The notes beneath the pieces are model-generated. The model was not told where the DNA came from. It searched no databases and saw only the letters and a list, made by a program, of their open reading frames with translations. The position numbers and the translations under genes were made by a program. DNA of 64,000 bases from Alcanivorax sp. DG881 (GTDB lineage Bacteria > Pseudomonadota > Gammaproteobacteria > Pseudomonadales > Alcanivoracaceae). The stretch spans positions 2,187,955-2,251,954 of the forward strand of contig NZ_DS989915.1 of NCBI RefSeq assembly GCF_000155615.1. Direction: 5' to 3'. Positions 8,121-15,337 of this stretch are shown piece by piece; position 1 is the stretch's first letter; every line of letters begins with the position of its first letter.

Positions 8121-8405
8121 CTAATGACCCAAATACGGCAATACAACAAACGGAAGAAAAACACCAAACACCATGGCCAATCCCGTTTTCTTTATGATCC
8201 CCTTCGGCCAATCGACAATCAAAAAAACAACCCACAGCCAGGCAACTGAAGCAGATAAAAGTCCTTCTGCTTTATAAATTCCAGAGACATACATACCGTA
8301 GAAGACAATCAAAGGCGTCAATTTCAGCATACGTAGAAGCTGACGCCCTTCTTCGGCACTCTCTTTTTTGATGGACTCCAGGTGCGTTTGTCTTCGCTTT
8401 TCCAA
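8121..8405 (-). CDS. Cassette small membrane protein, TTG start
   Basis: A 94-residue protein with a charged N-terminus rich in K, R and E, followed by three hydrophobic segments (about residues 32-50, 54-70 and 76-93). The TTG at 8405 is chosen because GGAGAG lies 5 bases upstream. The longer frame from 8570 reads through the attC site and is therefore artefactual. No family recognised. Confidence 0.55.
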   Translation of the reverse strand: MEKRRQTHLESIKKESAEEGRQLLRMLKLTPLIVFYGMYVSGIYKAEGLLSASVAWLWVVFLIVDWPKGIIKKTGLAMVFGVFLPFVVLPYLGH

Positions 8406-8427
8406 GCAGACTCTCCGGTTTTTAACT

Positions 8428-8505
8428 CTCGAACGCCCGGCACAGCGGGTAAATTGGAGCGACGGAGGAGCAGAAATTTGGTCCGACTGCCGCCGCTTGT
8501 TATAA
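8428..8505 (-). other. attC site (same type as the IS-split attC)
   Basis: The left box CTCGAAC and right part CCGCTTGTTATAA enclose a central segment containing AAATTGGAGCGA and GAAATTTG. The sequence is closely similar to the two halves of the attC interrupted at 11775-13161. Confidence 0.7.
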
Positions 8506-8889
8506 ATTACACTGCCAAGCCTCATTCTCGATAAGATATATGAGGATCTGCATGTTGTACCACTCGGCATATTCAGTTGCTATTGCCTGTAGCCGCGCAT
8601 GCTCGTAACTAGGAATAGCGTCAGAAGTTCCTTCAATTGGAACTACAATCTTATTTCGTCCTTCGGAACCCAAAATGCAATCGTTAGGGGCCCCCGGTAC
8701 ATATAACGAGTATCCGTAAACTCCTTTGAACCGAAAATCTTCACGCTCAATCGCGTTCTGCGAATCTGCCACAGGATCCGCCTCATCAACCCACTCTAAG
8801 GACTTTAATGTTTCCTCAAGGTGCGGGGCATTCTGCGAGAAATCGCAGCCAGTGATAAGCAAAATGGATAGAGGAAGAAGTGTTTTCAT
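8500..8889 (-). CDS. Cassette-encoded lipoprotein, unknown family
   Basis: A 129-residue protein with a lipoprotein signal (MKTLLPLSILLITGC, cysteine at residue 15). The acidic mature domain carries two further cysteines, one in NDCILG and one near the C-terminus. No family recognised. The stop codon overlaps the attC right box. Confidence 0.68.
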   Translation of the reverse strand: MKTLLPLSILLITGCDFSQNAPHLEETLKSLEWVDEADPVADSQNAIEREDFRFKGVYGYSLYVPGAPNDCILGSEGRNKIVVPIEGTSDAIPSYEHARLQAIATEYAEWYNMQILIYLIENEAWQCNL

Positions 8890-8895
8890 AGAAAT

Positions 8896-8977
8896 TTATA
8901 ACGCCCCAAGTAGGGGCATATTTTGCGTTTTGAGCGCAGCGAAGCAAAATATGCCCCACTGCCTTGGATTGTTAGTT
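8896..8977 (-). other. attC site with long internal stem
   Basis: The left box TTATAAC and right box GTTAGTT enclose a 14-base perfect stem, GGGGCATATTTTGC paired with GCAAAATATGCCCC. A long arm of this kind is typical of large attC sites. Confidence 0.72.
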
Positions 8978-8985
8978 TTTAAACG

Positions 8986-9414
8986 CTACTGCTTGCTCTT
9001 CCAGCTCTCATCGACTTTTAGCCAAAATGCTGGTGTTAATGAATGTGAGGTTTTAAAACTCACAAGCTTCCCTTCATACTCACCAAGCACTTTGCCTTCG
9101 ACGGTTTCAATAATGGCTGATAAGGAATCACTTGGCACGGGTATCGTGTCTAGATCCGTACAAGCTTCAGCAAACCACCCGGGATAATACTTACTTGCGG
9201 GTCCACCCATGCCATAAGTGTTTGGCAGATCAATGCTCTCAAGGTACTCCCACCAGCTTATCGCTTCGATGATGAATCCGCTTTCTAAAAGCGCGTTTGC
9301 AAATGGTAGGTAGTTTGCCCGCGATACAATAATATCAATATATCCATCGCCGACTGGCTGAGCTTTGTACTCTTCAAGCAGCGCATCTAGCTTTATTTTG
9401 TCTTGATTAGGCAC
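8986..9414 (-). CDS. Cassette hypothetical protein, GTG start
   Basis: A 142-residue soluble protein. Recognisable stretches are YIDIIVSRANYLPFANALLE, ISWWEYLE, KYYPGWFAEAC and a C-terminal FWLKVDESWKSK. No family recognised. The GTG at 9414 has AAGGA 7 bases upstream. A TTG at 9429 lies at the attC boundary and is less likely. Confidence 0.55.
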   Translation of the reverse strand: MPNQDKIKLDALLEEYKAQPVGDGYIDIIVSRANYLPFANALLESGFIIEAISWWEYLESIDLPNTYGMGGPASKYYPGWFAEACTDLDTIPVPSDSLSAIIETVEGKVLGEYEGKLVSFKTSHSLTPAFWLKVDESWKSKQ

Positions 9415-9429
9415 GACCCCTTCCTTCAA

Positions 9430-9477
9430 AACTAACGCCGCGCTCTGCCGCTTGTCGGCAGCAGCGCCTTGTTATGC
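9430..9477 (-). other. attC site, short
   Basis: The left box AACTAAC and right box GTTATGC enclose stems GCGCTCTGCCG / CGGCAGCAGCGC with the loop CTTGT. Confidence 0.75.
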
Positions 9478-9481
9478 GAAG

Positions 9482-10051
9482 TTATACAGTCACCATCCAC
9501 CATGAATATGCTGACTGCTTTACAAACCTCAGCAGATAGAGTTTTCCCGAGCTTTTCACTTTCAGTTCGTATTCATCCAAATCAGGAAGCGCCACCCACC
9601 GATAATCTCCTTTTTCAATACTGACACCACTATTTATCCCGCAGCTATCGGAGGGGTATTTACTTTCACAAATCTGAAGTTTTGCCTCAATCAGCACCCC
9701 ATCTTCTTCATTCAAGTTAGTAATTTTTATCCATCTAGCTGAATTTACATTACCCTCAACACCAGCATTACCTTCACCACCAATAACAGGAAATAAAGGA
9801 ACAACAAGACCGAAAGCAACACTCTTCGAATAAAATGATTTTGCGCAAATAGAGACATGAATTCCTTCATCTTTAAATGAAGCTTTGTTCTCGTCACCAA
9901 ACCTAGCCCATTCAACAGAGGCATCATAACCGCAAGAGGAATCAAAATAATCAGTTCCTCCATCTGACACCATCATGTAGTTTCTTTTTGATAAATTCAC
10001 ACAACCGGATAACATCACGGCAATGAGCAGCGTCAGTATAATATGATTCAT
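9482..10051 (-). CDS. Cassette-encoded lipoprotein, unknown family
   Basis: A 189-residue protein with a lipoprotein signal (MNHIILTLLIAVMLSGC, cysteine at residue 17). The predicted mature domain is beta-rich with four cysteines and ends in WWMVTV. The ATG at 10051 follows GGAGCAAGGG. The longer frame starting at 10153 crosses the attC and the end of the HNH cassette and is rejected. No family recognised. Confidence 0.68.
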   Translation of the reverse strand: MNHIILTLLIAVMLSGCVNLSKRNYMMVSDGGTDYFDSSCGYDASVEWARFGDENKASFKDEGIHVSICAKSFYSKSVAFGLVVPLFPVIGGEGNAGVEGNVNSARWIKITNLNEEDGVLIEAKLQICESKYPSDSCGINSGVSIEKGDYRWVALPDLDEYELKVKSSGKLYLLRFVKQSAYSWWMVTV

Positions 10052-10061
10052 CCCTTGCTCC

Positions 10062-10110
10062 GCATAACGCCCGCCATCATGCGCTTGTCGCATGCATGAC
10101 ATTGTTAAGT
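10062..10110 (-). other. attC site, short, near-identical to 10850 and 14887
   Basis: The left box GCATAAC and right box GTTAAGT surround a core (CGCCATCATGCGCTTGTCG, then CATGCATG) that is almost identical in three attC sites of this array, at 10062, 10850 and 14887. Confidence 0.82.
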
Positions 10111-10113
10111 GCT

Positions 10114-10836
10114 TTATATGCCATAGTGATACTCTCGATGGCAGTTTGGGCATAAAGCAATTGCATTCAGAACTGTATCTTCACCACCTTTCGCCAACTG
10201 AATTTTATGGTGAACCTCAAGATATGGAGAATTGTCCTTTGCTCTAATGAATGGTGCAGGCTTTTTACAGCCTTCACATACACCCTTTGCGCGCGCTAAA
10301 ACAGCAGCAACAACATCTGGATTACGAACATACACTTTTATTGTTACAGAAATGGATTCTGGTTTTTTTGGCGCCACTTCCAAGCGCTTATCTCTAGTTT
10401 CTTTATTCAGCGACAATGATTCATAAACTTGTTTTTGAAAGTCTTTATTAATAACCTCCAAGCTATTATCAACAAAAAATTCATTCTCAAGCTTCTTTAT
10501 AATGGCTTGGATTTTATACTGTTTAGACTTTCCTTTTTTTATGTAATATTCCAAATGTTTCTTGACAGCAGAAATGGCGCACTGAAACCTTGGAAAACCA
10601 AAATCCGAACGAATATTTCTCAGGTAATATTCTGTCGCATATGCATTAATTGTTCTTTGATACTCTTTGCCATCCATCATGCATAAAAATGTGTGGACAT
10701 AGCCATAAGCCGAGCTTTCATTCCACCCATATTTAGAGACCAAGTGATTTGCTGCTGCTTCAGACGTAATGGCTTTCCCGTATTCCCTTTTGGCTACTGC
10801 ATAAGCGGCTTCAACCTGTACTTGTGTGATAGCCAT
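10114..10836 (-). CDS. Cassette-encoded HNH endonuclease
   Basis: A 240-residue protein. Residues 1-110 are helical and unrecognised. The C-terminal HNH nuclease domain shows CEGC, then LEVHHKIQLAKGGED, then NAIALCPNCHREYHYG: two CxxC zinc pairs and the HH...N...H active site. It should cut double-stranded DNA with a divalent metal. The ATG at 10836 follows AAAGGGGG. As a stand-alone cassette nuclease it may act in defence or mobility, but nothing nearby identifies its target. Confidence 0.85.
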   Translation of the reverse strand: MAITQVQVEAAYAVAKREYGKAITSEAAANHLVSKYGWNESSAYGYVHTFLCMMDGKEYQRTINAYATEYYLRNIRSDFGFPRFQCAISAVKKHLEYYIKKGKSKQYKIQAIIKKLENEFFVDNSLEVINKDFQKQVYESLSLNKETRDKRLEVAPKKPESISVTIKVYVRNPDVVAAVLARAKGVCEGCKKPAPFIRAKDNSPYLEVHHKIQLAKGGEDTVLNAIALCPNCHREYHYGI

Positions 10837-10849
10837 CCCACCCCCTTTC

Positions 10850-10898
10850 ACTTAACGCCCGCCATCATGCGCTTGTCGCATGCATGGCATTGTTATGT
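10850..10898 (-). other. attC site, short
   Basis: A perfect left box ACTTAAC and right box GTTATGT, with the array-typical CGCCATCATGCGCTTGTCG core. Confidence 0.83.
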
Positions 10899-10900
10899 GT

Positions 10901-11230
10901 TTATTTTTCGGCTTTTTTGACTTCATATTGATCGGCGCCATGATTCCCCAGATTCGGTGCACTATTTCTTGGCTTAAAAATTGGTGCCGCCGGATGCTTC
11001 GGGTAGTAAAGGTTGATAGTAAACCGCTCGGCATACTCACAAGAACGAAGATCAACCAATGTTCCGGCCTCAATAGTGACTCCTTTAGCCACCACATCTT
11101 CTACCAGCTCAGCAACAAAAGGCTTAGAACACAATAGGTCCATGCCTGGAGAATTTGCCCACCAACCTACTGCCGCCCCCACAATTAGGCTCAGGGAAAC
11201 GGTCAAAGAAACCAGAAACACTCTCCTCAA
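10901..11230 (-). CDS. Cassette hypothetical exported or anchored protein
   Basis: A 109-residue protein with one N-terminal hydrophobic segment (residues 4-25) that is either an uncleaved anchor or a signal peptide. The remaining domain has a CSKPF...RSC cysteine pair and a lysine-rich end. No family recognised. Its stop lies 3 bases beyond the attC right box. Confidence 0.6.
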   Translation of the reverse strand: MRRVFLVSLTVSLSLIVGAAVGWWANSPGMDLLCSKPFVAELVEDVVAKGVTIEAGTLVDLRSCEYAERFTINLYYPKHPAAPIFKPRNSAPNLGNHGADQYEVKKAEK

Positions 11231-11249
11231 TCTTCACACCCCCCGCAAC

Positions 11250-11310
11250 ACATAACGCCAAGCTAAGCGGCGCAGCTTTGCTGCGTCCATGCTTGAGCGC
11301 CTTGTTAGGG
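11250..11310 (-). other. attC site
   Basis: The left box ACATAAC and right box GTTAGGG enclose about 61 bases with stems CAAGC.../...GCTTG and GCGGCGCAG/CTGCGTC. Confidence 0.8.
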
Positions 11311-11312
11311 CT

Positions 11313-11759
11313 TTATGCCAGTTTGAATACGACATTGCCCGATTTAAACTGTTTTAGCTTAACGGCGGACTCGTTGAGCAGCGCCTCGGCGCCAGCTGCC
11401 AACCAAAAGCTCTTAACGGCTTCAACCGTGTAGTTTTCCTATTTCTCGTTATAGCAAACCAGCGTGTTGATACTACGTTTTTTAAGCCAATTTCTTAAAT
11501 TTTTGTACAGCTCTTCAACAGCCTTGTGTGAGGAGAAGTTGTAGACACCTTCTCGATCAGTTGAAGCAATTGCTATCCGGCCAGACGTAAGAACTCCCTC
11601 TTCTAAGATGCTTCGTTCATATTGAATGAAACCATCACCGAATAGAATCTCATCGAAGCTCTTCCCCTGCTTGATACTTACCCCATCGATGGTAAGCAGG
11701 TGGCCATCAAAGGCTGCATGATCATCTTGACTCATGAAATATTGAAACTCGCTCCGCAT
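11313..11759 (-). pseudogene. Cassette gene interrupted by an in-frame amber codon
   Basis: An open frame from 11759 encodes 106 residues and ends at TAG (11441-11439). The same frame continues for 41 sense codons (beginning ENYTVEAVKSFW, ending GNVVFKLA) to a TAA at 11315-11313, which sits 3 bases from the attC, exactly where the other cassettes end. The TAG therefore looks like a nonsense mutation (CAG to TAG is one step) in a 148-codon gene. Readthrough cannot be excluded. The protein family is not recognised. Confidence 0.65.
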
Positions 11760-11826
11760 CCTGATTCCTTTGTAGCCCTAACGCCCGGCGCAGCGGGCTG
11801 ATCTGCTACCACTTTCGTGGACACTT

Positions 11827-12639
11827 TTAGACACACGCCCGCACATAGCTTGCCGGACTTTGATACCCAATCCCAGAGTGAAGCCGTTCCCGATTATAGA
11901 ACTCGATAAACTCAACAATCCCGGCAACCGCTTCAATATCATTTTCAAACTTACGCAAATGAACCAATTCCGTCTTTAGCGTATGGAAGAACGACTCCAC
12001 CATCGCATTATCCAGGGGCGTTGCCTTTCGGCTCATGCTCCTGCGCAATCCCGCAGCAGCCACCAGATCTCGATATTCATGAGCGGCATATTCAATTCCC
12101 TGATCCGAGTGAAACACACAACCCAAGCGAGGCTGCTCACGTGACAGCGCCATTCGTAACGCACTCTTGGTCAGCTCACTGTTTCGCTTACGGCTGAATG
12201 ACCAACCCACAACCCTGCGGCTATATAGATCCACGACTACCGCGTGATAAAGCCAACCCGAGCCCGTTCGGATATAGGTAAAGTCTCCGGCCCAGTGCTT
12301 GCCCTCACTGTCAGCAGATTCCTCCGCCCCCAGCACATTCCCTGCTGAACTGTAGAACTCATGCCTTCCGGGATTCCAGACGTACAATCCTTTGCTGGAA
12401 GCATGAATTCCGGCTTCTTTCATCAACCGCGATACCCGACGGACACTGCAGGTGAAGCCATTTTTGCGGAGTTGCTGGTGAAGTCGTCTAGCGCCATAGG
12501 CTCGCCGAAATCCCTGATGCAGCTCGACCATGGCCTCTTTCAGCCTTCCGTCATACTGACTTCGCTCACTCTCAGACCGTGAACGCCAGGCATAATAGCC
12601 ACTCCTCGACACGCCAAGAAGCTGACATAAACGACGCAC
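11827..12639 (-). CDS. IS3-family transposase OrfB (DDE integrase core)
   Basis: The catalytic half of the transposase. It has an HTH_21-like N-terminal helix region (GVSRSGYYAWRSR) and an rve-type integrase core whose DDE residues are visible in WAGDFTYI, FHSDQGIEY and NAMVESFFHTLKTE. It is made as an OrfAB fusion by a -1 frameshift: the OrfB frame is open upstream of this ATG and reads KVRLYELVEKNRQGRN before it. It ends near the left inverted repeat. Confidence 0.92.
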   Translation of the reverse strand: MRRLCQLLGVSRSGYYAWRSRSESERSQYDGRLKEAMVELHQGFRRAYGARRLHQQLRKNGFTCSVRRVSRLMKEAGIHASSKGLYVWNPGRHEFYSSAGNVLGAEESADSEGKHWAGDFTYIRTGSGWLYHAVVVDLYSRRVVGWSFSRKRNSELTKSALRMALSREQPRLGCVFHSDQGIEYAAHEYRDLVAAAGLRRSMSRKATPLDNAMVESFFHTLKTELVHLRKFENDIEAVAGIVEFIEFYNRERLHSGIGYQSPASYVRACV

Positions 12640-12680
12640 ATTCCGACCTTGGCGGTTCTTCTCAACCAGCTCATAGAGCC

Positions 12681-13049
12681 TTACTTTTTCCGCTGGAAGA
12701 ACCGCTCGGCCTTTTTTAGTAAATCGATCTCATCGTTTCGGTTTTCAAGCTCTCGCTCGAGCTTTTTGATGCGCTTTTCAGCTGCCGCGAGCTTCTCCTC
12801 TGCTTCCTTCGCAGGATCCGCTCTGCTGGCACGACGTTTCGGGGGTGGCGATGACGATTTCATGTGCTTGTTCTCCCTGAGCTCCCCTCGCCGGTGCTCC
12901 ATCTGCCAGCGATAAAGCATGACCGGGTGGATACCCAGAGACTCTGCCACATCCTTGGACCTAACGTCAGGGTGATTAGCTAATTTAACGGCTTGGAGTT
13001 TATAAGCCAGGGTATAACGGTCGTAATTTCTCTTTCTTGTGTGTCCCAC
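12681..13049 (-). CDS. IS3-family OrfA (DNA-binding, leucine-zipper protein)
   Basis: A 122-residue protein with an HTH_Tnp_1-type helix-turn-helix (SKDVAESLGIHPVMLYRW) and a C-terminal heptad coiled coil (EEKLAAAEKRIKKLEREL). The GTG start at 13049 has GAGG upstream. It ends in QRKK followed by TAA just after the slippery sequence. Confidence 0.9.
   Translation of the reverse strand: MGHTRKRNYDRYTLAYKLQAVKLANHPDVRSKDVAESLGIHPVMLYRWQMEHRRGELRENKHMKSSSPPPKRRASRADPAKEAEEKLAAAEKRIKKLERELENRNDEIDLLKKAERFFQRKK
12711..12717 (-). other. Programmed -1 frameshift site A_AAA_AAG
   Basis: On the minus strand the zero-frame codons AAA AAG preceded by A form the canonical IS3-family slippery heptamer. 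After the shift the frame reads GRAVLPAEKVRLYELV straight into OrfB, which supports production of an OrfAB fusion transposase. Confidence 0.8.
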
Positions 13050-13164
13050 ACTACACCTCTCTTATGAACAGAAAACTCTGTCCACAAAAGTGGTTACAGA
13101 TCAGGCAAATTGGAGCGAGGAACGAGCGGAAATTTGATCCGCCTGCCGCCGCTTGTTATGTGCC

Positions 13165-13515
13165 CTACACGAATAGATCACCGTAGCCCCAAATAACCGT
13201 ACCCGATATTGCCAGGACGACGCCTAAGTACTGTGCTACACGATACGGAAACTTATATCTTTGACTGAGCTCGGTCTGCGAACTCACGACGATCCCAGAG
13301 AGATTGATATGCTCATTAACCTTTGAAAGGTTGTACTCTGCCCAAACTCCAAAGAGCACACTTAATGCACCACTACGCTGAAACCAAATATCTGCAGCCT
13401 CTGACTCTGGACGCAGAAAAGAGTAATACGCTGCAACCGGCGCAAGAACACCCAGCACTATGAGAGGCACACAACTAAGCAGAGCTTTTAAAACCTCGTT
13501 TTCTTCCTCTTCCAT
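13165..13515 (-). CDS. Cassette small membrane protein
   Basis: A 116-residue protein with an acidic N-terminus and three hydrophobic segments (about residues 11-32, 48-60 and 91-112). The ATG at 13515 follows AAGGAGG, with an adjacent GTG at 13518. No family recognised. It is the cassette whose attC was hit by the insertion sequence. Confidence 0.62.
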   Translation of the reverse strand: MEEEENEVLKALLSCVPLIVLGVLAPVAAYYSFLRPESEAADIWFQRSGALSVLFGVWAEYNLSKVNEHINLSGIVVSSQTELSQRYKFPYRVAQYLGVVLAISGTVIWGYGDLFV

Positions 13516-13542
13516 CACCCCTCCTTAGGAAACATGGAATTC

Positions 13543-13594
13543 ACATAACGCCTGCCTCAGCCGCCGAAGGTCGGCCTGGAGGCCCTTGTTAAGT
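13543..13594 (-). other. attC site
   Basis: The left box ACATAAC and right box GTTAAGT enclose the stem CAGCCGCCGA...TCGGCCTGG. Confidence 0.78.
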
Positions 13595-13596
13595 TA

Positions 13597-13968
13597 TTAG
13601 GCACTTGCATACCAGTGATGATAAAAATCTTCCTGGGCTACTTCTGCCAAAGAAGGAGGAATTATCAGCGTATGCTCATTATTGAAAAACAGCGCCAAGC
13701 AGCCTCTTCGATACTCAAATGACGTAAGTCGTACATGATCAAGAGGGCTCAAACCTTCACTCCATTCCTCGAATTCGCTTGTATCTCCGGGATACTCGCC
13801 GGAGCACATAACCGTTCCGGATGAGCTATTGAGGGTCCATGGAGGATCAATCCAAATGTATTCCCCCTTATCCGCAAACCTTAACTTAATCGAATTACAG
13901 GCCAGCGTCCTCTCGCAATCACGACCAACAAAGCCATTTATAATTTTTATATCTTCGTCGTGATCCAT
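13597..13968 (-). CDS. Cassette hypothetical protein
   Basis: A 123-residue acidic soluble protein. Notable motifs are KGEYIWIDPPWTL, CSGEYPGD and HTLIIPPS, with three cysteines in the first half and middle. The compact acidic character resembles immunity-like small proteins, but I do not recognise the family and assign no function. Confidence 0.6.
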   Translation of the reverse strand: MDHDEDIKIINGFVGRDCERTLACNSIKLRFADKGEYIWIDPPWTLNSSSGTVMCSGEYPGDTSEFEEWSEGLSPLDHVRLTSFEYRRGCLALFFNNEHTLIIPPSLAEVAQEDFYHHWYASA

Positions 13969-13981
13969 AGATAGACTCCAA

Positions 13982-14093
13982 ACTTAACGCCCGAGTTAAG
14001 CCGACTTGCGTAGCGTAGCCGACAGCGTAGCAAGCTTTATCTGCCACGCTGTCGGTATAGCGAAGCAAGTTCGGCTTGAACGAATTGTTAGGC
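13982..14093 (-). other. attC site, long
   Basis: A perfect left box ACTTAAC and right box GTTAGGC about 112 bases apart. The outer stem is AAGCCGACTTGC / GCAAGTTCGGCTT and the inner stem is CCGACAGCGT / ACGCTGTCGG. Confidence 0.82.
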
Positions 14094-14099
14094 GACACG

Positions 14100-14384
14100 C
14101 TAGTAGCCGTGCGCCTCTGCCACCAACTGATCGTTCACGAACACCTTGTAACTTTGAGGCCGAAGACCCGCTAGTAAGAGCGGGCGGACTTTCTCCACCA
14201 CAACGCTCTTCCCCTCGATTCGACCTTTCCATGATTGCTTCAGCCGCGTGGAAAAGTGAGTGAGCGGATTAGCCGGGTTTTGTAGCAGGGCTGTCTCGTG
14301 CGGAGTGACGAGGCGCATGCCACCGAATAACCAGTTGCGCTGAAACTTGACAGGAGTATTTCCAATTTGGAACTCAATTTCCAT
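14100..14384 (-). CDS. Cassette hypothetical protein
   Basis: A 94-residue protein, mostly beta-strand and basic at the C-terminal half (FNDQLV-like strand YKVFVNDQLVAEAHGY). GGAGG lies 6 bases before the ATG. Not recognised beyond a general memory of similar short proteins in integron cassettes. Confidence 0.6.
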   Translation of the reverse strand: MEIEFQIGNTPVKFQRNWLFGGMRLVTPHETALLQNPANPLTHFSTRLKQSWKGRIEGKSVVVEKVRPLLLAGLRPQSYKVFVNDQLVAEAHGY

Positions 14385-14400
14385 TGATGCCTCCAGTGAC

Positions 14401-14520
14401 GCCTAACGCCCAGCGCAGGCGCAGCCAGCGCGGAGCGCCTTTTGTGTTAATGTTTGAGCGCCAGCGAGTAACGCAAAAGGTGCGTAGCGTTGGCTGTCGC
14501 TCTGCCGCTGCTTGTTAGCA
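14401..14520 (-). other. attC site, long
   Basis: A perfect left box GCCTAAC and right box GTTAGCA, 120 bases, with a long interior arm (CGCCTTTTGTG...TAACGCAAAAGG). The stop codon of the following gene lies within the right box. Confidence 0.82.
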
Positions 14521-14877
14521 GCTGGTCGTTACCTCATGAAAGAGCTGCTGCTCAAGAGTTAGGGGAGCCATGAAATCACGAACAAAGCTTTCCCTTTGCT
14601 CTATACTTGAGCTTGCCCACCAATTTGAATCTACAATGTGTTTCTTTAGCAATTGAGTTTCAAGGCGACTCTCATCTGCCAATTGCCACTCCAACCATTC
14701 TTGACGTTGTTTCTCATTGCAGTTTGCAAGCAATAAATCAAAGATTTTGAACGCCAAGCTACCCGTATAAGGACTACCCTGAGCCTCTTTCAAGCATGAT
14801 TTTTTATCAAATTTTACGGCCATCATGCTTTTATGGAGAGCTAGAAGCTCCCAATAGTTATCAATTTCTAGTTTCAT
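14515..14877 (-). CDS. Cassette hypothetical protein
   Basis: A 120-residue, largely helical soluble protein rich in W, Q and E (QRQEWLEWQLADESRLE). It ends TTSC within the attC. No family recognised and no membrane or export signal. Confidence 0.58.
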   Translation of the reverse strand: MKLEIDNYWELLALHKSMMAVKFDKKSCLKEAQGSPYTGSLAFKIFDLLLANCNEKQRQEWLEWQLADESRLETQLLKKHIVDSNWWASSSIEQRESFVRDFMAPLTLEQQLFHEVTTSC

Positions 14878-14886
14878 GACTAAGAC

Positions 14887-14935
14887 TGCTAACGCCGGCC
14901 ATCATGCGCTTGTCGTATGCATGGCATTGTTAAAT
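14887..14935 (-). other. attC site, short
   Basis: The left box TGCTAAC and right box GTTAAAT enclose the array-typical ATCATGCGCTTGTCGTATGC core with one change from the copies at 10062 and 10850. Confidence 0.8.
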
Positions 14936-15337
14936 TTACTTTCGCGTAAAAACTATATCCTTGCTTTTACCCTCACCACCTGGGCTTCCATCTAGACCAT
15001 AGGAAATGATTGACAAAGGGCTTTCCCGATATATGTACCTGCGACTCCATGGGTCTTTAAGTTCTTCTTTAATATAACCCCACCTACTGTAATTATTTGG
15101 CTTAGGCAAGGCGCTGCCTGCAACCAGCACTTCAAACCCCTCCTCGTTCGTGGGATACCGACCCACAGTAAACTTAAAATAATCAATCTGGGTCCAAAGG
15201 TATTTAGCATCTTCACGTATACATTCTATTTTTTCCTCATGGGTCGCCGCTTTAGGCCTCTCAGCGTCCAAAGCACAAACTCTTGAAAACGAAGGGGATG
15301 AAGCCACCAAGAAAAAAATAAAAATCGCAACCCGCAT
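14936..15337 (-). CDS. Cassette-encoded exported GspG-like protein
   Basis: A 133-residue protein. Residues 1-18 form an ordinary secretory signal (MRVAIFIFFLVASSPSFS). The rest resembles the C-terminal globular domain of the major pseudopilin GspG of type II secretion: YPTNEEGFEVLV, then LKDPWSRRYIYR and SYGLDGSPGGEGKSKDI. The prepilin GxxxxE helix is absent, so it cannot polymerise in the usual way. It is the cassette nearest the expected attI and may be the best expressed if a Pc-like promoter survives. Confidence 0.7.
   Translation of the reverse strand: MRVAIFIFFLVASSPSFSRVCALDAERPKAATHEEKIECIREDAKYLWTQIDYFKFTVGRYPTNEEGFEVLVAGSALPKPNNYSRWGYIKEELKDPWSRRYIYRESPLSIISYGLDGSPGGEGKSKDIVFTRK

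Larger units (their letters stand above)
11799..13103 (-). mobile_element. IS3-family insertion sequence, 1305 bp, complete
   Basis: The terminal inverted repeats (11799-11823 and 13079-13103) start TGATCTG and match at 22 of 25 positions. A 3-base target duplication GGC flanks both ends (11796-11798 and 13104-13106). Two overlapping frames encode OrfA and OrfB. Intact ends, intact frames and a perfect duplication point to a recent insertion. Confidence 0.92.
11775..13161 (-). other. attC site split by an IS element
   Basis: The left half (CCCTAACGCCCGGCGCAGCG, from 11775) and right half (13104-13161, ending CCGCCGCTTGTTATGT) join at GGC into a site closely similar to the intact attC at 8428-8505. 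The insertion at 11799-13103 lies between them. Confidence 0.8.
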
